From assembly GCF_000756775.1 (NCBI RefSeq), contig NZ_CCSF01000001.1:744001-808000 (forward strand): 64,000 bases of DNA, in the 5' to 3' direction. Below the pieces are notes generated by a model that did no database searches, was not told where the DNA came from, and saw only the letters and a program-made list of their open reading frames with translations. The translations under genes were made by a program, and so were the position numbers. This document shows, one piece after another, positions 36,851 through 49,011 of the stretch (positions are counted from its first letter, which is position 1; every line of letters begins with the position of its first letter). The DNA is from Pseudomonas saudiphocaensis. Lineage in GTDB: Bacteria; Pseudomonadota; Gammaproteobacteria; Pseudomonadales; Pseudomonadaceae.

Positions 36851-37207
36851 TCAGCAGCTTTCCTCGATCTGCCTGTCGCCGTAGGACTGCAGCAGCATGG
36901 GAAAGCCGGCCTGCCAGTAGTCATCATCCAGCCAGTTCAGGCGCTCGCCGCATTGCTCCAGCTTGTCGCGGATCGAGACTGAAACCAGCTGTAAGGTCTG
37001 CAGGGCATCGATACCGAATACCCGGTGCTGTATCGGCGTTTGCAGCCCTTCGATCAGGTAAGGGCAGGCCCAGTCCCAGCCGTCGCCGATATGCACCGGC
37101 TGGCCGATAGAAATCGTCACGTCACCACCGGTTTCGGTATGCAGGGTACGCTGCGCGATCACCGTTCCCAGGGGCACGGATGGAGGTGCTTCATATTCAT
37201 CCTGCAT
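36851..37207 (-). CDS. Conserved hypothetical protein
   Basis: 118 residues, soluble, acidic. Begins MQDEYEAPPSVPLGTVIAQRTL; contains GWDWACPYLIEG and ALQTLQLVSVSIRDKLEQ, with a NWLDDDYWQAGFP motif near the C-terminus. No signal peptide or membrane segment. It follows the small acidic gene downstream of metH. I do not recognise a function. Confidence 0.7.
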   Translation of the reverse strand: MQDEYEAPPSVPLGTVIAQRTLHTETGGDVTISIGQPVHIGDGWDWACPYLIEGLQTPIQHRVFGIDALQTLQLVSVSIRDKLEQCGERLNWLDDDYWQAGFPMLLQSYGDRQIEESC

Positions 37208-37231
37208 GCCGGCCCCCTAGATCCCGCAACT

Positions 37232-37552
37232 TCAGTCGTCGCCTTCGGCACCGATGGCTGCGAAGCATCTGATCACATGATCGCCTTCCAGTTGCCAGCT
37301 GTCGTCTTCGGGCTGATACAGCGCTTCCATTACCTGGTTGTAGCTGAACTGCCATTGCCGGCGCTCGCGGCCATCAACGGCCTCGATGCGCAGGACGGTC
37401 GCTTCACTGGCAAAGGGCTGGTCGGCCTCGGCAGCCGCTTCAGCCTCATCGAGCAGCGGCTCGTCGAGGCTGAAGTCGCTGGCATGCAGGCCGTCGATCT
37501 CCAGCATGTCAGCGGTTTCCAGTTGGTCCAGCAGATAGAGCGTGTCGGTCAT
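37232..37552 (-). CDS. Small acidic conserved hypothetical protein (DUF5629-like)
   Basis: 106 residues, strongly acidic (many Asp/Glu: DEPLLDEAEAAAEADQ). Starts MTDTLYLLDQLETADMLEID, ends AAIGAEGDD. It resembles the Pseudomonas-specific DUF5629 proteins found next to metH; that family name is from memory and tentative. It lies 11 bases after the metH stop, so probably shares its transcript. Confidence 0.75.
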   Translation of the reverse strand: MTDTLYLLDQLETADMLEIDGLHASDFSLDEPLLDEAEAAAEADQPFASEATVLRIEAVDGRERRQWQFSYNQVMEALYQPEDDSWQLEGDHVIRCFAAIGAEGDD

Positions 37553-37563
37553 GGGGGCTCCAA

Positions 37564-41274
<3,711 letters not shown>

Positions 41275-41438
41275 TGGACTACCTGAAGAAGCGGATTACG
41301 AAGGGTGCGAATGATAGCAAGGCTGCATGTTTTTTGATCGCTCGCGATTTTGCATGAGTAAGATTCATGTTCGCGGACGTCCGGTACGCGCGTCGGCGAC
41401 AGATGACGGAAGCTACCTGGCGGGCCCATCGATATGCA

Positions 41439-41491
41439 GGGCCGAACTTGTTTCGGCCGCCTGTGGGGCCAAGGCCGAACAAGTTCGGCCC
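41439..41491. repeat. Long hairpin repeat between metH and cti
   Basis: GGGCCGAACTTG (41439-41450) and its exact complement CAAGTTCGGCCC (41480-41491), with GGCCG/CGGCC sub-repeats inside, form a GC-rich cruciform in the 295-base divergent gap that otherwise shows no gene. It resembles a REP-type element of different sequence family from those at 43847 and 46353. Confidence 0.65.
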
Positions 41492-41569
41492 TACGTTGAT
41501 GACTTCTGCGGCGTTAGCCTGGACACGGCAGGTTGGCTACCATGCCGGCTGTTTTTCAGGAGCTGTCCC

Positions 41570-43843
41570 ATGAAGCGTCACGCCATTCTTGCAGGGCTGC
41601 TGTTGGCTGCATGTGGTCTTGTTCGTGCTGAAAGCCTGTCTTACCAGCGCGATATACAGCCGATCTTCACTGCCAAGTGCGTGGCTTGCCATGCCTGCTA
41701 CGACGCGCCCTGCCAGCTCAACCTGGGCAGCGATGCCGGTGTGCTGCGCGGCGCCAGCAAGCTGCCGGTGTACAACGGCACCCGCAGCGAGGCGCAGATG
41801 ACCACACGTCTCCATATGGATGCCCATGGGGAGGCCGCATGGCGCCAGCGTGACTTCCATTCAGTGTTGGCACCTGCGGACAGCCAGGCTGCGCTGCTGG
41901 CGCGGATGCTGGAGCTGGGAAAAGCCGATCCCTTGCCGCCCAACAGCAAGCTGCCGGCCACTCTGGATATCAGCATCAACCGCGAAAACCAGTGCCCGAT
42001 GCCCAGTGAATTCGACGCCTATGCGGAGGCCAACCCGCACGGCGGAATGCCCTTCGCGGTAACGGGGCTTGAAGACGCCGAATACACGGTTTTGCAGAAC
42101 TGGATCGAGCAGGGTGCGCCGATCGACCTGAAGCCATTGCAGCCCTCGGCCAGCGAAGCCAGGCAGATCGCCGAATGGGAAGCGATGCTCAATGCTCCGG
42201 GCGACCGGCAGGCCCTGGTCAGCCGCTGGCTCTATGAGCACCTGTTCATCGCCCATCTGTATTTCGACGACGGCAACAGCGGTCGTTTCTTCCAGCTGGT
42301 GCGTTCGCGCACGCCTGCCGGCCAGCCGGTGGATGTGATCGCCACGCGCCGCCCCAACGATGATCCGGGCCGGTCATTCTTCTACCGAATTCGTCCGGTG
42401 GAGGGTGTGATCGTGCACAAGACGCATATCACCTATCCCCTCGATTCACGGAAACTGGCCCGGGTGCAGGAGCTGTTTTTCGGTGAAGACTGGGCGCTCG
42501 ATGCGCTTCCGGGGTATGGCACCTATCATCGCGCAAACCCCTTCCACACCTTCCAGGCGATCCCGGCACGATCGCGCTATCAGTTCATGCTGGATAACGC
42601 CGAGTATTTTGTCCGCACCTTTATCCGGGGCCCCGTGTGCCGCGGGCAGATCGCCACGGACGTGATCCGCGACAATTTCTGGGTGCTGTTTCAGGACCCG
42701 CAGCACGATCGCTATCTGACCGACCTCGACTACCAGCGCCAGACCACGCCATTGCTGGCCATGCCGGGGCAGATCGACAACCTCAGCGGGCTGATGAGCT
42801 TCTGGCGCATTTATCAGGAAAAACGCAACCAGTACGAGAAGCTGCGCAAGCAGGCCTACACCGAGACGCCGGCCCGCTGGGACCATATCTGGAGCGGCAA
42901 CGACGATGCGCTGCTCAGCGTGTTTCGCCAGCACGACAGCGCTTCGGTCAGAAAGGGCCTGATCGGCGAGATTCCGCAGACGCTCTGGTGGATGGACTTC
43001 CCGCTGCTGGAACGCACCTACTACCAGCTGGTGGTGAATTTCGACGTATTCGGCAATGTCTCGCATCAGGGCCAGACGCGACTGTATTTCGATCTGATCC
43101 GTAATGGCGCTGAATTGAATTTTCTGCGCTTGCTGCCGGCCGATTCGCGCCAGGCGATTCTCGATGACTGGTACGACAGAAGCGGCCAGCTCAAGCTATG
43201 GCTGGCTTATACGAAGATCGACACGGCCACAGCGACGACCCTGCAGCTGCAGCACGACCCCCTGAAGAGCTTCGCCTGGCAGCTGCTGCAGCGTCATGCG
43301 GAGATCAACGTCAGCCCTGACCCCATCAATCGCTGCCGCACCAGCCACTGCTATCACCAGCTGCAGAGCGTTGCGCGACAAGCCACCGAGCAGGCGTTGA
43401 GCCGACTGACCAATCGTGTTGCGGCCAGCCTGAAGGTCATTGACTGGTTACCCGAGGCGACCATGCTGCGGGTCGAGCATGATGACGAGCCGCGAGCCAT
43501 CTACAGCCTGCTGCGCAACCGGGCGCACACCAATGTGGCGTTCATGTTCGGCGAGGCCTACCGCTACAAGCCGCGCATGGACACCCTGACGGTGTATCCC
43601 GGTGTGCTCAGTAGCTACCCCAACTTCATCTTCAGCATGAACGCCAGGGAAGTGCCGGCGTTTGTCGCTGCCATGGAGCAGGTGAAGGACCAGGTGGCCT
43701 TCGAGCGCATCGTTGAGCGTTGGGGCATACGCCGTACCCATCCGGATTTCTGGGCGCATTTCAACGACCTGACACGCTACCTCCATGAAACCGATCCGGT
43801 AGAAGCGGGCGTGCTGGATATGAATCGTTACCAGAACCTCTAA
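41570..43843 (+). CDS. cti: Periplasmic fatty acid cis-trans isomerase
   Basis: 757-residue haem protein that converts cis to trans unsaturated phospholipid acyl chains as a rapid response to solvents, heat or salt. Signal peptide MKRHAILAGLLLAACGLVRA; an alternative lipobox LAAC lies inside it. The haem motif CVACH is at residues 37-41, just after cleavage, followed by ACYDAPCQLNLG. The remainder (GRFFQLVRSRTPAGQPVDVIATRRP, YRYKPRMDTL) matches the Cti family. ATG at 41570 is preceded by CAGGAGCTGTCCC. Located next to metH as in other Pseudomonas. Confidence 0.95.
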   Translation: MKRHAILAGLLLAACGLVRAESLSYQRDIQPIFTAKCVACHACYDAPCQLNLGSDAGVLRGASKLPVYNGTRSEAQMTTRLHMDAHGEAAWRQRDFHSVLAPADSQAALLARMLELGKADPLPPNSKLPATLDISINRENQCPMPSEFDAYAEANPHGGMPFAVTGLEDAEYTVLQNWIEQGAPIDLKPLQPSASEARQIAEWEAMLNAPGDRQALVSRWLYEHLFIAHLYFDDGNSGRFFQLVRSRTPAGQPVDVIATRRPNDDPGRSFFYRIRPVEGVIVHKTHITYPLDSRKLARVQELFFGEDWALDALPGYGTYHRANPFHTFQAIPARSRYQFMLDNAEYFVRTFIRGPVCRGQIATDVIRDNFWVLFQDPQHDRYLTDLDYQRQTTPLLAMPGQIDNLSGLMSFWRIYQEKRNQYEKLRKQAYTETPARWDHIWSGNDDALLSVFRQHDSASVRKGLIGEIPQTLWWMDFPLLERTYYQLVVNFDVFGNVSHQGQTRLYFDLIRNGAELNFLRLLPADSRQAILDDWYDRSGQLKLWLAYTKIDTATATTLQLQHDPLKSFAWQLLQRHAEINVSPDPINRCRTSHCYHQLQSVARQATEQALSRLTNRVAASLKVIDWLPEATMLRVEHDDEPRAIYSLLRNRAHTNVAFMFGEAYRYKPRMDTLTVYPGVLSSYPNFIFSMNAREVPAFVAAMEQVKDQVAFERIVERWGIRRTHPDFWAHFNDLTRYLHETDPVEAGVLDMNRYQNL

Positions 43844-43846
43844 AAG

Positions 43847-43925
43847 GCTCGCGGCCAAGGCCGCTCCTACAGGTGAACCCCGAGGGGCTTGGCCGCTTTT
43901 TGTAGGAGCGAACTTGTTTGCGAGC
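43847..43925. repeat. Paired REP element downstream of cti
   Basis: GCTCGCGGCCAAGGCCGCTC continuing CTACA at 43847-43871 and the inverted copy TGTAGGAGCGAACTTGTTTG continuing CGAGC at 43901-43925 form a REP doublet. Another half-element with AGCTCGCCAAAA is seen at about 43959-44003. These fill most of the 284-base gap before the OsmC-YcaO gene; an A/T-rich GATAAT (44083-44088) may be that gene's -10 box. Confidence 0.8.
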
Positions 43926-44127
43926 TTTTGATCGGGGCGCCCTCGCAGCGAAAGAAGAGAGCTCGCCAAAAATCAAAAGCTTCGCGCCGGGGGCGTCGCT
44001 CCCACGGAAGCCAGCCGCCGTGCTCGCGGCGCATTTAATCGGGACATTCTGAAAACACAGCCTTTTCTGCGGGCAAAACCGGGATAATGCCGGCCAATTT
44101 TTTCTGGTTCGTATTCTGGTATCTCCC

Positions 44128-46329
44128 ATGGAAATCAAGGTCAACTTTCTCGACAACCTCCGACTTGAAGCCAAGTTCGATGACTTCACGGTGGTGGCCG
44201 ATCAGCCTATCCGCTACAAGGGCGACGGCTCGGCTCCGGGACCGTTTGACTACTTCCTGGCTTCCTCGGCGCTGTGTGCGGCCTATTTTGTAAAGCTCTA
44301 CTGCCAGACTCGCGGCATTCCCACCGAAAACATTCGCCTGTCGCAGAACAACATCGTCGACCCGGAAAACCGCTACAAGCAGATCTTCAAGATCCAGGTC
44401 GAGCTGCCGGCGGATATTTCCGACAAGGACCGCCAGGGCATCCTGCGTTCCATCGATCGGTGCACGGTGAAAAAGGTCGTTCAGACCGGGCCGGAGTTCG
44501 TCATCGAGCAGGTAGAGAGCCTCGACGCCGATGCCCAGGCCCTGCTGCTGCCGAATATCGGCTCGCAGGCCACGCATATCCTGGGCAAGGATCTGCCGCT
44601 GGAACAGACCATTGCCAACTTGTCCGGGCTGCTCGCCGGCCTGGGCATGAAGATCGAGATTGCTTCATGGCGCAATATCGTGCCCAACGTCTGGTCGCTG
44701 CATCTGCGCGATGCGCATTCGCCGCTGTGCTTTACCAACGGCAAGGGCGCGACCAAAGAAAGCGCGCTGGCGTCGGCGCTGGGTGAGTTTCTTGAGCGAC
44801 TGAATTTCAACTTTTTCTACAACGACCAGTACTGGGGCGAGGACATCGCCAATGCGGCGTTCGTGCATTACCCGGAAGAACGCTGGTTCAAGCCGGGTCG
44901 CAAGGATGCGCTGCCGGCAGAAATACTCGACGACTACTGCCTGTCGATCTACAACCCCGAGGGCGAGCTGCGTGGTTCGCACCTGTACGACACCAACTCT
45001 GGCAACGTCGAGCGCGGCATCTGCTCGCTGCCCTATGTACGTCAGTCGGACGGCGAGGTGGTCTATTTTCCCTCCAACCTGATCGAAAACCTCTACCTAA
45101 GCAATGGCATGGCGGCGGGCAATACCCTGGCCGAAGCGCAGGTGCAGTGTCTGTCGGAGATATTCGAGCGTGCGGTCAAGCGCGAGATCATCGAAGGCGA
45201 AATTGCGTTGCCGGACGTGCCCCATGAAGTGCTGGCGAAATATCCCGGCATTCTGGCCGGCATCCAGGGGCTGGAAGAGCAGGGCTTCCCGGTACTGGTC
45301 AAGGACGCTTCGCTGGGCGGGCAGTTTCCGGTGATGTGCGTCACCCTGATGAACCCACGTACCGGCGGCATTTTCGCTTCGTTCGGTGCGCATCCCTGCT
45401 TCGAAGTGGCGCTGGAACGCAGCCTGACCGAACTGCTGCAAGGTCGCAGCTTCGAGGGCCTAAACGACCTGCCGCAGCCGACCTTCGAGAGCCAGGCGGT
45501 GACCGAGCCGAACAACTACGTGGAGCACTTCATTGATTCCAGCGGCGTGGTGTCCTGGCGTTTCTTCAGTGCCAAGGCCGATTACGAGTTCGTCGAGTGG
45601 GATTTTGCTGCCGAGGGACCGAATGCCAATGCCGAGGAGGCCGCGACCCTGTTCGGCATCCTCGAAGAGATGGGCAAGGAGGTCTACATGATGGTGCGCG
45701 AGGACCTAGGCGCCACGGCCTGCCGCATCCTGGTGCCGGGCTACTCGGAGGTCTATCCGGTGGACGATCTGATCTGGGACAACACCAACAAGGCGCTGTT
45801 TTTCCGCGAGGACATCCTCAACCTGCATAGCCTCGACGACGACAGCCTGCAGGCACTGGTCGAGCGCCTGGAAGACAGCGAGCTGGATGACTACAGCGAC
45901 ATCGCCACCCTGATCGGCATCGACTTCGATGACAATACGGCTTGGGGACAGCTGACCATCATGGAGCTGAAACTGCTGATCTACCTTGCCCTGCAGCGCT
46001 TCGAGGAGGCGAAGGACCTGGTGGAGGCCTTCCTGCAGTACAACGACAACACTGTGGAGCGCGGCCTGTTCTATCAGGCGTTGAACGCGGTACTGGAAGT
46101 GCATCTGGACGATGAACTGGAACTGGCCGATTTCGAAGCCAACTTCCGGCGGATGTTCGGCGACCCGCGCATGGACGCGGTGATCGGCTCGGTGGACGGC
46201 AGCGTACGTTTTTACGGCCTTACGCCTACCAGCATGAAACTGGAAGGCCTCGACCGACACCTGCGACTGATCGACAGCTTCAAGAAGCTGCACGGCGCGC
46301 GGGCCAGAGCTGCGGGTTTGGCGGGATGA
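44128..46329 (+). CDS. OsmC domain-YcaO domain fusion protein
   Basis: 733 residues. Residues 1-140 are an OsmC/Ohr-like domain (KVNFLDNLRLEAKFDDF ... GPFDYFLASSALCAAYFVKLYC) with one conserved Cys in the SSALCAA segment. Residues about 160-560 are a YcaO cyclodehydratase-type ATP domain: THILGKDLPLEQTIANLSGLL, KGATKESALASALGEFLERLN and EAQVQCLSEIFERAVKREI carry its acidic ATP-binding residues. The last 170 residues are helical and TPR-like. E. coli YcaO lacks the OsmC part and supports RimO-dependent methylthiolation of ribosomal protein S12. No peptide precursor or rSAM partner is adjacent, so a bacteriocin role is unlikely. Confidence 0.92.
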   Translation: MEIKVNFLDNLRLEAKFDDFTVVADQPIRYKGDGSAPGPFDYFLASSALCAAYFVKLYCQTRGIPTENIRLSQNNIVDPENRYKQIFKIQVELPADISDKDRQGILRSIDRCTVKKVVQTGPEFVIEQVESLDADAQALLLPNIGSQATHILGKDLPLEQTIANLSGLLAGLGMKIEIASWRNIVPNVWSLHLRDAHSPLCFTNGKGATKESALASALGEFLERLNFNFFYNDQYWGEDIANAAFVHYPEERWFKPGRKDALPAEILDDYCLSIYNPEGELRGSHLYDTNSGNVERGICSLPYVRQSDGEVVYFPSNLIENLYLSNGMAAGNTLAEAQVQCLSEIFERAVKREIIEGEIALPDVPHEVLAKYPGILAGIQGLEEQGFPVLVKDASLGGQFPVMCVTLMNPRTGGIFASFGAHPCFEVALERSLTELLQGRSFEGLNDLPQPTFESQAVTEPNNYVEHFIDSSGVVSWRFFSAKADYEFVEWDFAAEGPNANAEEAATLFGILEEMGKEVYMMVREDLGATACRILVPGYSEVYPVDDLIWDNTNKALFFREDILNLHSLDDDSLQALVERLEDSELDDYSDIATLIGIDFDDNTAWGQLTIMELKLLIYLALQRFEEAKDLVEAFLQYNDNTVERGLFYQALNAVLEVHLDDELELADFEANFRRMFGDPRMDAVIGSVDGSVRFYGLTPTSMKLEGLDRHLRLIDSFKKLHGARARAAGLAG

Positions 46330-46352
46330 TTTCACAGGGCTGAAGGACCATC

Positions 46353-46430
46353 CCTGTGGGAGCGGGGCCACGCCCGCGAGCTCTTGGTTTTTGCCATTAA
46401 AGCTCGCGGGCATGAGCCGCTCCTACGGGT
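46353..46430. repeat. REP doublet between ycaO-like gene and glgX
   Basis: CCTGTGGGAGCGGGGCCACG followed by CCCGCGAGCTC at 46353-46383 and inverted AGCTCGCGGGCATGAGCCGC with TCCTACGGGT at 46401-46430. Located between convergent genes; the same family as the 43847 copy (CTCCTAC/GTAGGAG core). Confidence 0.8.
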
Positions 46431-46439
46431 TTTAAGGCG

Positions 46440-48605
46440 TTACCACTGATTGCCAGGCGTAGCTTCCTTGATCAGCTCCAGCATCAGCAACGAACGTCCC
46501 ATGACTTCACACTGCTGGCCAAAATCGAAACGCTCAGGGCGGGCAGTGGGGTTGCTGGTGTCTACCAGACGATTCCAGTAAATGCCCTGGGGTACTTCGG
46601 GCAGGGTGAAATCGATCTGCTCGTGGTGTGCACTGAGAATGATCAGCAGCGTTGCATCCGAGCCAGCCCGGCGTATGCCGGTGGGCTGTGCGCGGCCATC
46701 GAGCAGCATGCCCATGCAGCGGTTATTGACGTCATGCCACTGCTCGATGGATATCTCCTCGGCATTGGGCGCGAGCCAGGTAACATCCTTGACGCCCAGC
46801 TCCTCGTTGTACGCGCCCACCAGGAAGCGATTGCGGCGCAGCATGGGGAAACGCTGGCGTAACCGCACCAGCTTGCGCACAAAGGTCAGGAGCTCCTGGC
46901 TGTCTTCGCTGATATTCCAGTCGATCCAGCCGATCTCGCTGTCCTGACAGTAGGCATTGTTGTTGCCGTGCTGGGTGCGGGCGAACTCGTCACCGGCGAC
47001 GATCATCGGTGTGCCCTGGGAGAACAGCAGGGTGGCGAAGAAGTTGCGCATCTGCCGGTATCGCAACTCGTTGATTTCGGGATCGTCGGTTGGGCCTTCG
47101 ACACCGTGGTTCCAGGACAGGTTGTTGTCGCTGCCGTCGCGGTTGTCCTCGTCGTTATCCTCGTTGTGTTTGTCGTTGTAGGACACCAGGTCATTGAGGG
47201 TGAAACCGTCGTGCGCGGTAATGAAATTGACCGAGCTGAACGGGCGGCGGCCGCGCTGGTTATAGAGATCGCCGGAGCCGGTCAGGCGTGACGCCACGTC
47301 CGGTAGCTGGCCTTCGTCGCCTTTCCAGAAGGCGCGTACGGTATCGCGGAACTGATCGTTCCACTCCGCCCAGCCGGGTGGGAAACCGCCCACCTGATAG
47401 CCGCCCGGGCCACAGTCCCAGGGTTCTGCAATGAGTTTGGTCTTGGCCAACACCGGATCCTGACGACAGGCCACGAGAAACCCGTGGCGCTCGTCGAAGC
47501 CTTCGTGCTCGCGGCCGAGAATGGTCGCCAGGTCGAAGCGGAAGCCGTCCACGTGCATTTCCGACGCCCAGTAGCGCAGTGAGTCGGTGACCATCTGCAC
47601 CACGCAGGGGTGGCTCATGTCCAGCGTATTGCCGGTGCCGGAATCATTGATGTAATAGCGCTTGTCGTCCGGCATCAGGCGGTAGTAGGAGACATTGTCA
47701 ATGCCTCGCATGGAAAGCGTAGGACCCAGTTCATTGCCTTCAGCGGTGTGGTTGTAGACGACGTCGAGGATTACTTCCAGATCGGCATTGTGCAGATGCG
47801 CGATCATCTCCTTGAATTCGCTGATCTTGCCGCTGGCAAGGTATTTGGGATGCGGCGCGAAAAACGCAATGCTGTTGTAGCCCCAGTAATTGCTCATGCC
47901 TTTTTCCAGCAGGTGCTGGTCCTGAACGAAGGCATGAATGGGCAGGAACTCGATGCTGGAGACGCCCAGCTTGCGAATGTGGTCGATCACTTCCGGCGTC
48001 TTGAAGGCCTCGAAGGTACCGCGAACCTCTTCGGCCACTGCGGGATGGCGCATGGTGTAACCGCGTGCATGGGTTTCATAGATGATCGTGCGGTCCCACG
48101 GCACCTGCACCGGGTGGTCGCGACCCCAGGTAAAGGCGGGATCGATGACCTTGCACTTGGGGACGAAGGGCGCACTGTCGCGCTCATCGAAGCTCAGGTC
48201 GCCGTCGGGATGGCCGATGGTGTAGCCGAACAGCGCTTCGGACCAGCGCAGCTCGCCCACCAGCTGTTTGGCGTATGGGTCGATCAGCAGCTTGTTGGGG
48301 TTGAAACGATGCCCGGCTTCAGGCTCGTAGGGCCCATAAACGCGGTATCCATAGACCTGCCCCGGATGAGCGTCGGGCAGGTAGCCGTGCCAGATTTCAT
48401 CGGTATATTCCGGCAGAACGATGCGCTCCAGCTCGGTTTCGCCGCTGGCGTCGAACAGGCACAGCTCAACCTTGGTGGCGTGTGCCGAAAAGATCGCGAA
48501 GTTGACGCCGAGGCCGTCCCAGGTCGCACCCAGCGGAAAAGGCAGGCCCTCACGGACGCGCGAAGGCTGCTGTACCTGGTGGGCTGATTGTTTTGCTTTG
48601 CTCAT
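46440..48605 (-). CDS. glgX: Glycogen debranching enzyme GlgX
   Basis: 721-residue GH13 isoamylase-type enzyme that hydrolyses alpha-1,6 branch points of glycogen limit dextrins. An N-terminal CBM48-like part (FPLGATWDGLGVNFAIFSAHATKVELCLFD) precedes the barrel. Catalytic residues are visible as nucleophile Asp in DGFRFDLATIL, acid Glu in KLIAEPWDCG and the transition-state region in FITAHDGFTLNDLVSYN. Last gene of the minus-strand cluster that starts at glgA; the 116 bases to the DUF2934 gene hold a REP-like fragment. Confidence 0.95.
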   Translation of the reverse strand: MSKAKQSAHQVQQPSRVREGLPFPLGATWDGLGVNFAIFSAHATKVELCLFDASGETELERIVLPEYTDEIWHGYLPDAHPGQVYGYRVYGPYEPEAGHRFNPNKLLIDPYAKQLVGELRWSEALFGYTIGHPDGDLSFDERDSAPFVPKCKVIDPAFTWGRDHPVQVPWDRTIIYETHARGYTMRHPAVAEEVRGTFEAFKTPEVIDHIRKLGVSSIEFLPIHAFVQDQHLLEKGMSNYWGYNSIAFFAPHPKYLASGKISEFKEMIAHLHNADLEVILDVVYNHTAEGNELGPTLSMRGIDNVSYYRLMPDDKRYYINDSGTGNTLDMSHPCVVQMVTDSLRYWASEMHVDGFRFDLATILGREHEGFDERHGFLVACRQDPVLAKTKLIAEPWDCGPGGYQVGGFPPGWAEWNDQFRDTVRAFWKGDEGQLPDVASRLTGSGDLYNQRGRRPFSSVNFITAHDGFTLNDLVSYNDKHNEDNDEDNRDGSDNNLSWNHGVEGPTDDPEINELRYRQMRNFFATLLFSQGTPMIVAGDEFARTQHGNNNAYCQDSEIGWIDWNISEDSQELLTFVRKLVRLRQRFPMLRRNRFLVGAYNEELGVKDVTWLAPNAEEISIEQWHDVNNRCMGMLLDGRAQPTGIRRAGSDATLLIILSAHHEQIDFTLPEVPQGIYWNRLVDTSNPTARPERFDFGQQCEVMGRSLLMLELIKEATPGNQW

Positions 48606-48677
48606 GTTTACTCCGATGACCGGGTCGCCACTCCGCTGGGACTCCAGCGAAGCTTCTATCTTTTGAACACCAAGGGG

Positions 48678-48705
48678 CCGCCTTCGCTGGCAAGCTCGCT
48701 GCTAC
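48678..48705. repeat. REP-like fragment
   Basis: GCCGCCTTCGCTGGCAAGCT followed by CGCTGCTAC, a single degenerate REP unit in the gap between glgX and the DUF2934 gene. Confidence 0.45.
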
Positions 48706-48721
48706 GGAAAAGCGCTGTGCT

Positions 48722-48994
48722 TTAGCTGTCTGCGGGCTTGGTCGAGCGTGGCGCGCGGGGCTTTTTGACGGCAGCGGCGGCCTTCGCCGGCTTGCTGGCC
48801 GGCGTGGCATCCACAGGTTTGGCGGCAGCCTTGCGGCTGCGAACCGGTTTGGACGGTGCTGTGGCTGCGCTGCCCTGAGTTTCAACCAGCTTGCAGGCCA
48901 TCTCCCAATGGCGCTCTTCCTGCCCGGTGGGGCGGCCCTCGGACTGCCAGATTTCGTAGGCAAGTTCGCGGATGCGTTGTTCTTGCTGGTTCAT
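48722..48994 (-). CDS. DUF2934 protein with basic low-complexity tail
   Basis: 90 residues. The N-terminal half MNQQEQRIRELAYEIWQSEG and HWEMACKLVE is the DUF2934 motif; the C-terminal half is rich in Ala, Lys, Pro (SRKAAAKPVDATPASKPAKAA), like histone H1-type tails. It is embedded in the glg/tre operon, 17 bases after treY. The same arrangement is seen in P. aeruginosa. Function unknown; the tail suggests nucleic-acid or polyanion binding. Confidence 0.85.
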   Translation of the reverse strand: MNQQEQRIRELAYEIWQSEGRPTGQEERHWEMACKLVETQGSAATAPSKPVRSRKAAAKPVDATPASKPAKAAAAVKKPRAPRSTKPADS

Positions 48995-49011
48995 CGGTAC
49001 TTTTCTCCTGA

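Noticed and set aside
41275-41340. Cobalamin riboswitch before metH
   Set aside because: The leader is too short and lacks the conserved B12-box pattern.
44128-46329. YcaO gene as part of a thiazole/oxazole peptide (RiPP) cluster
   Set aside because: No precursor peptide, dehydrogenase or exporter nearby; neighbours are cti and glgX, and the domain belongs to the non-RiPP YcaO group.
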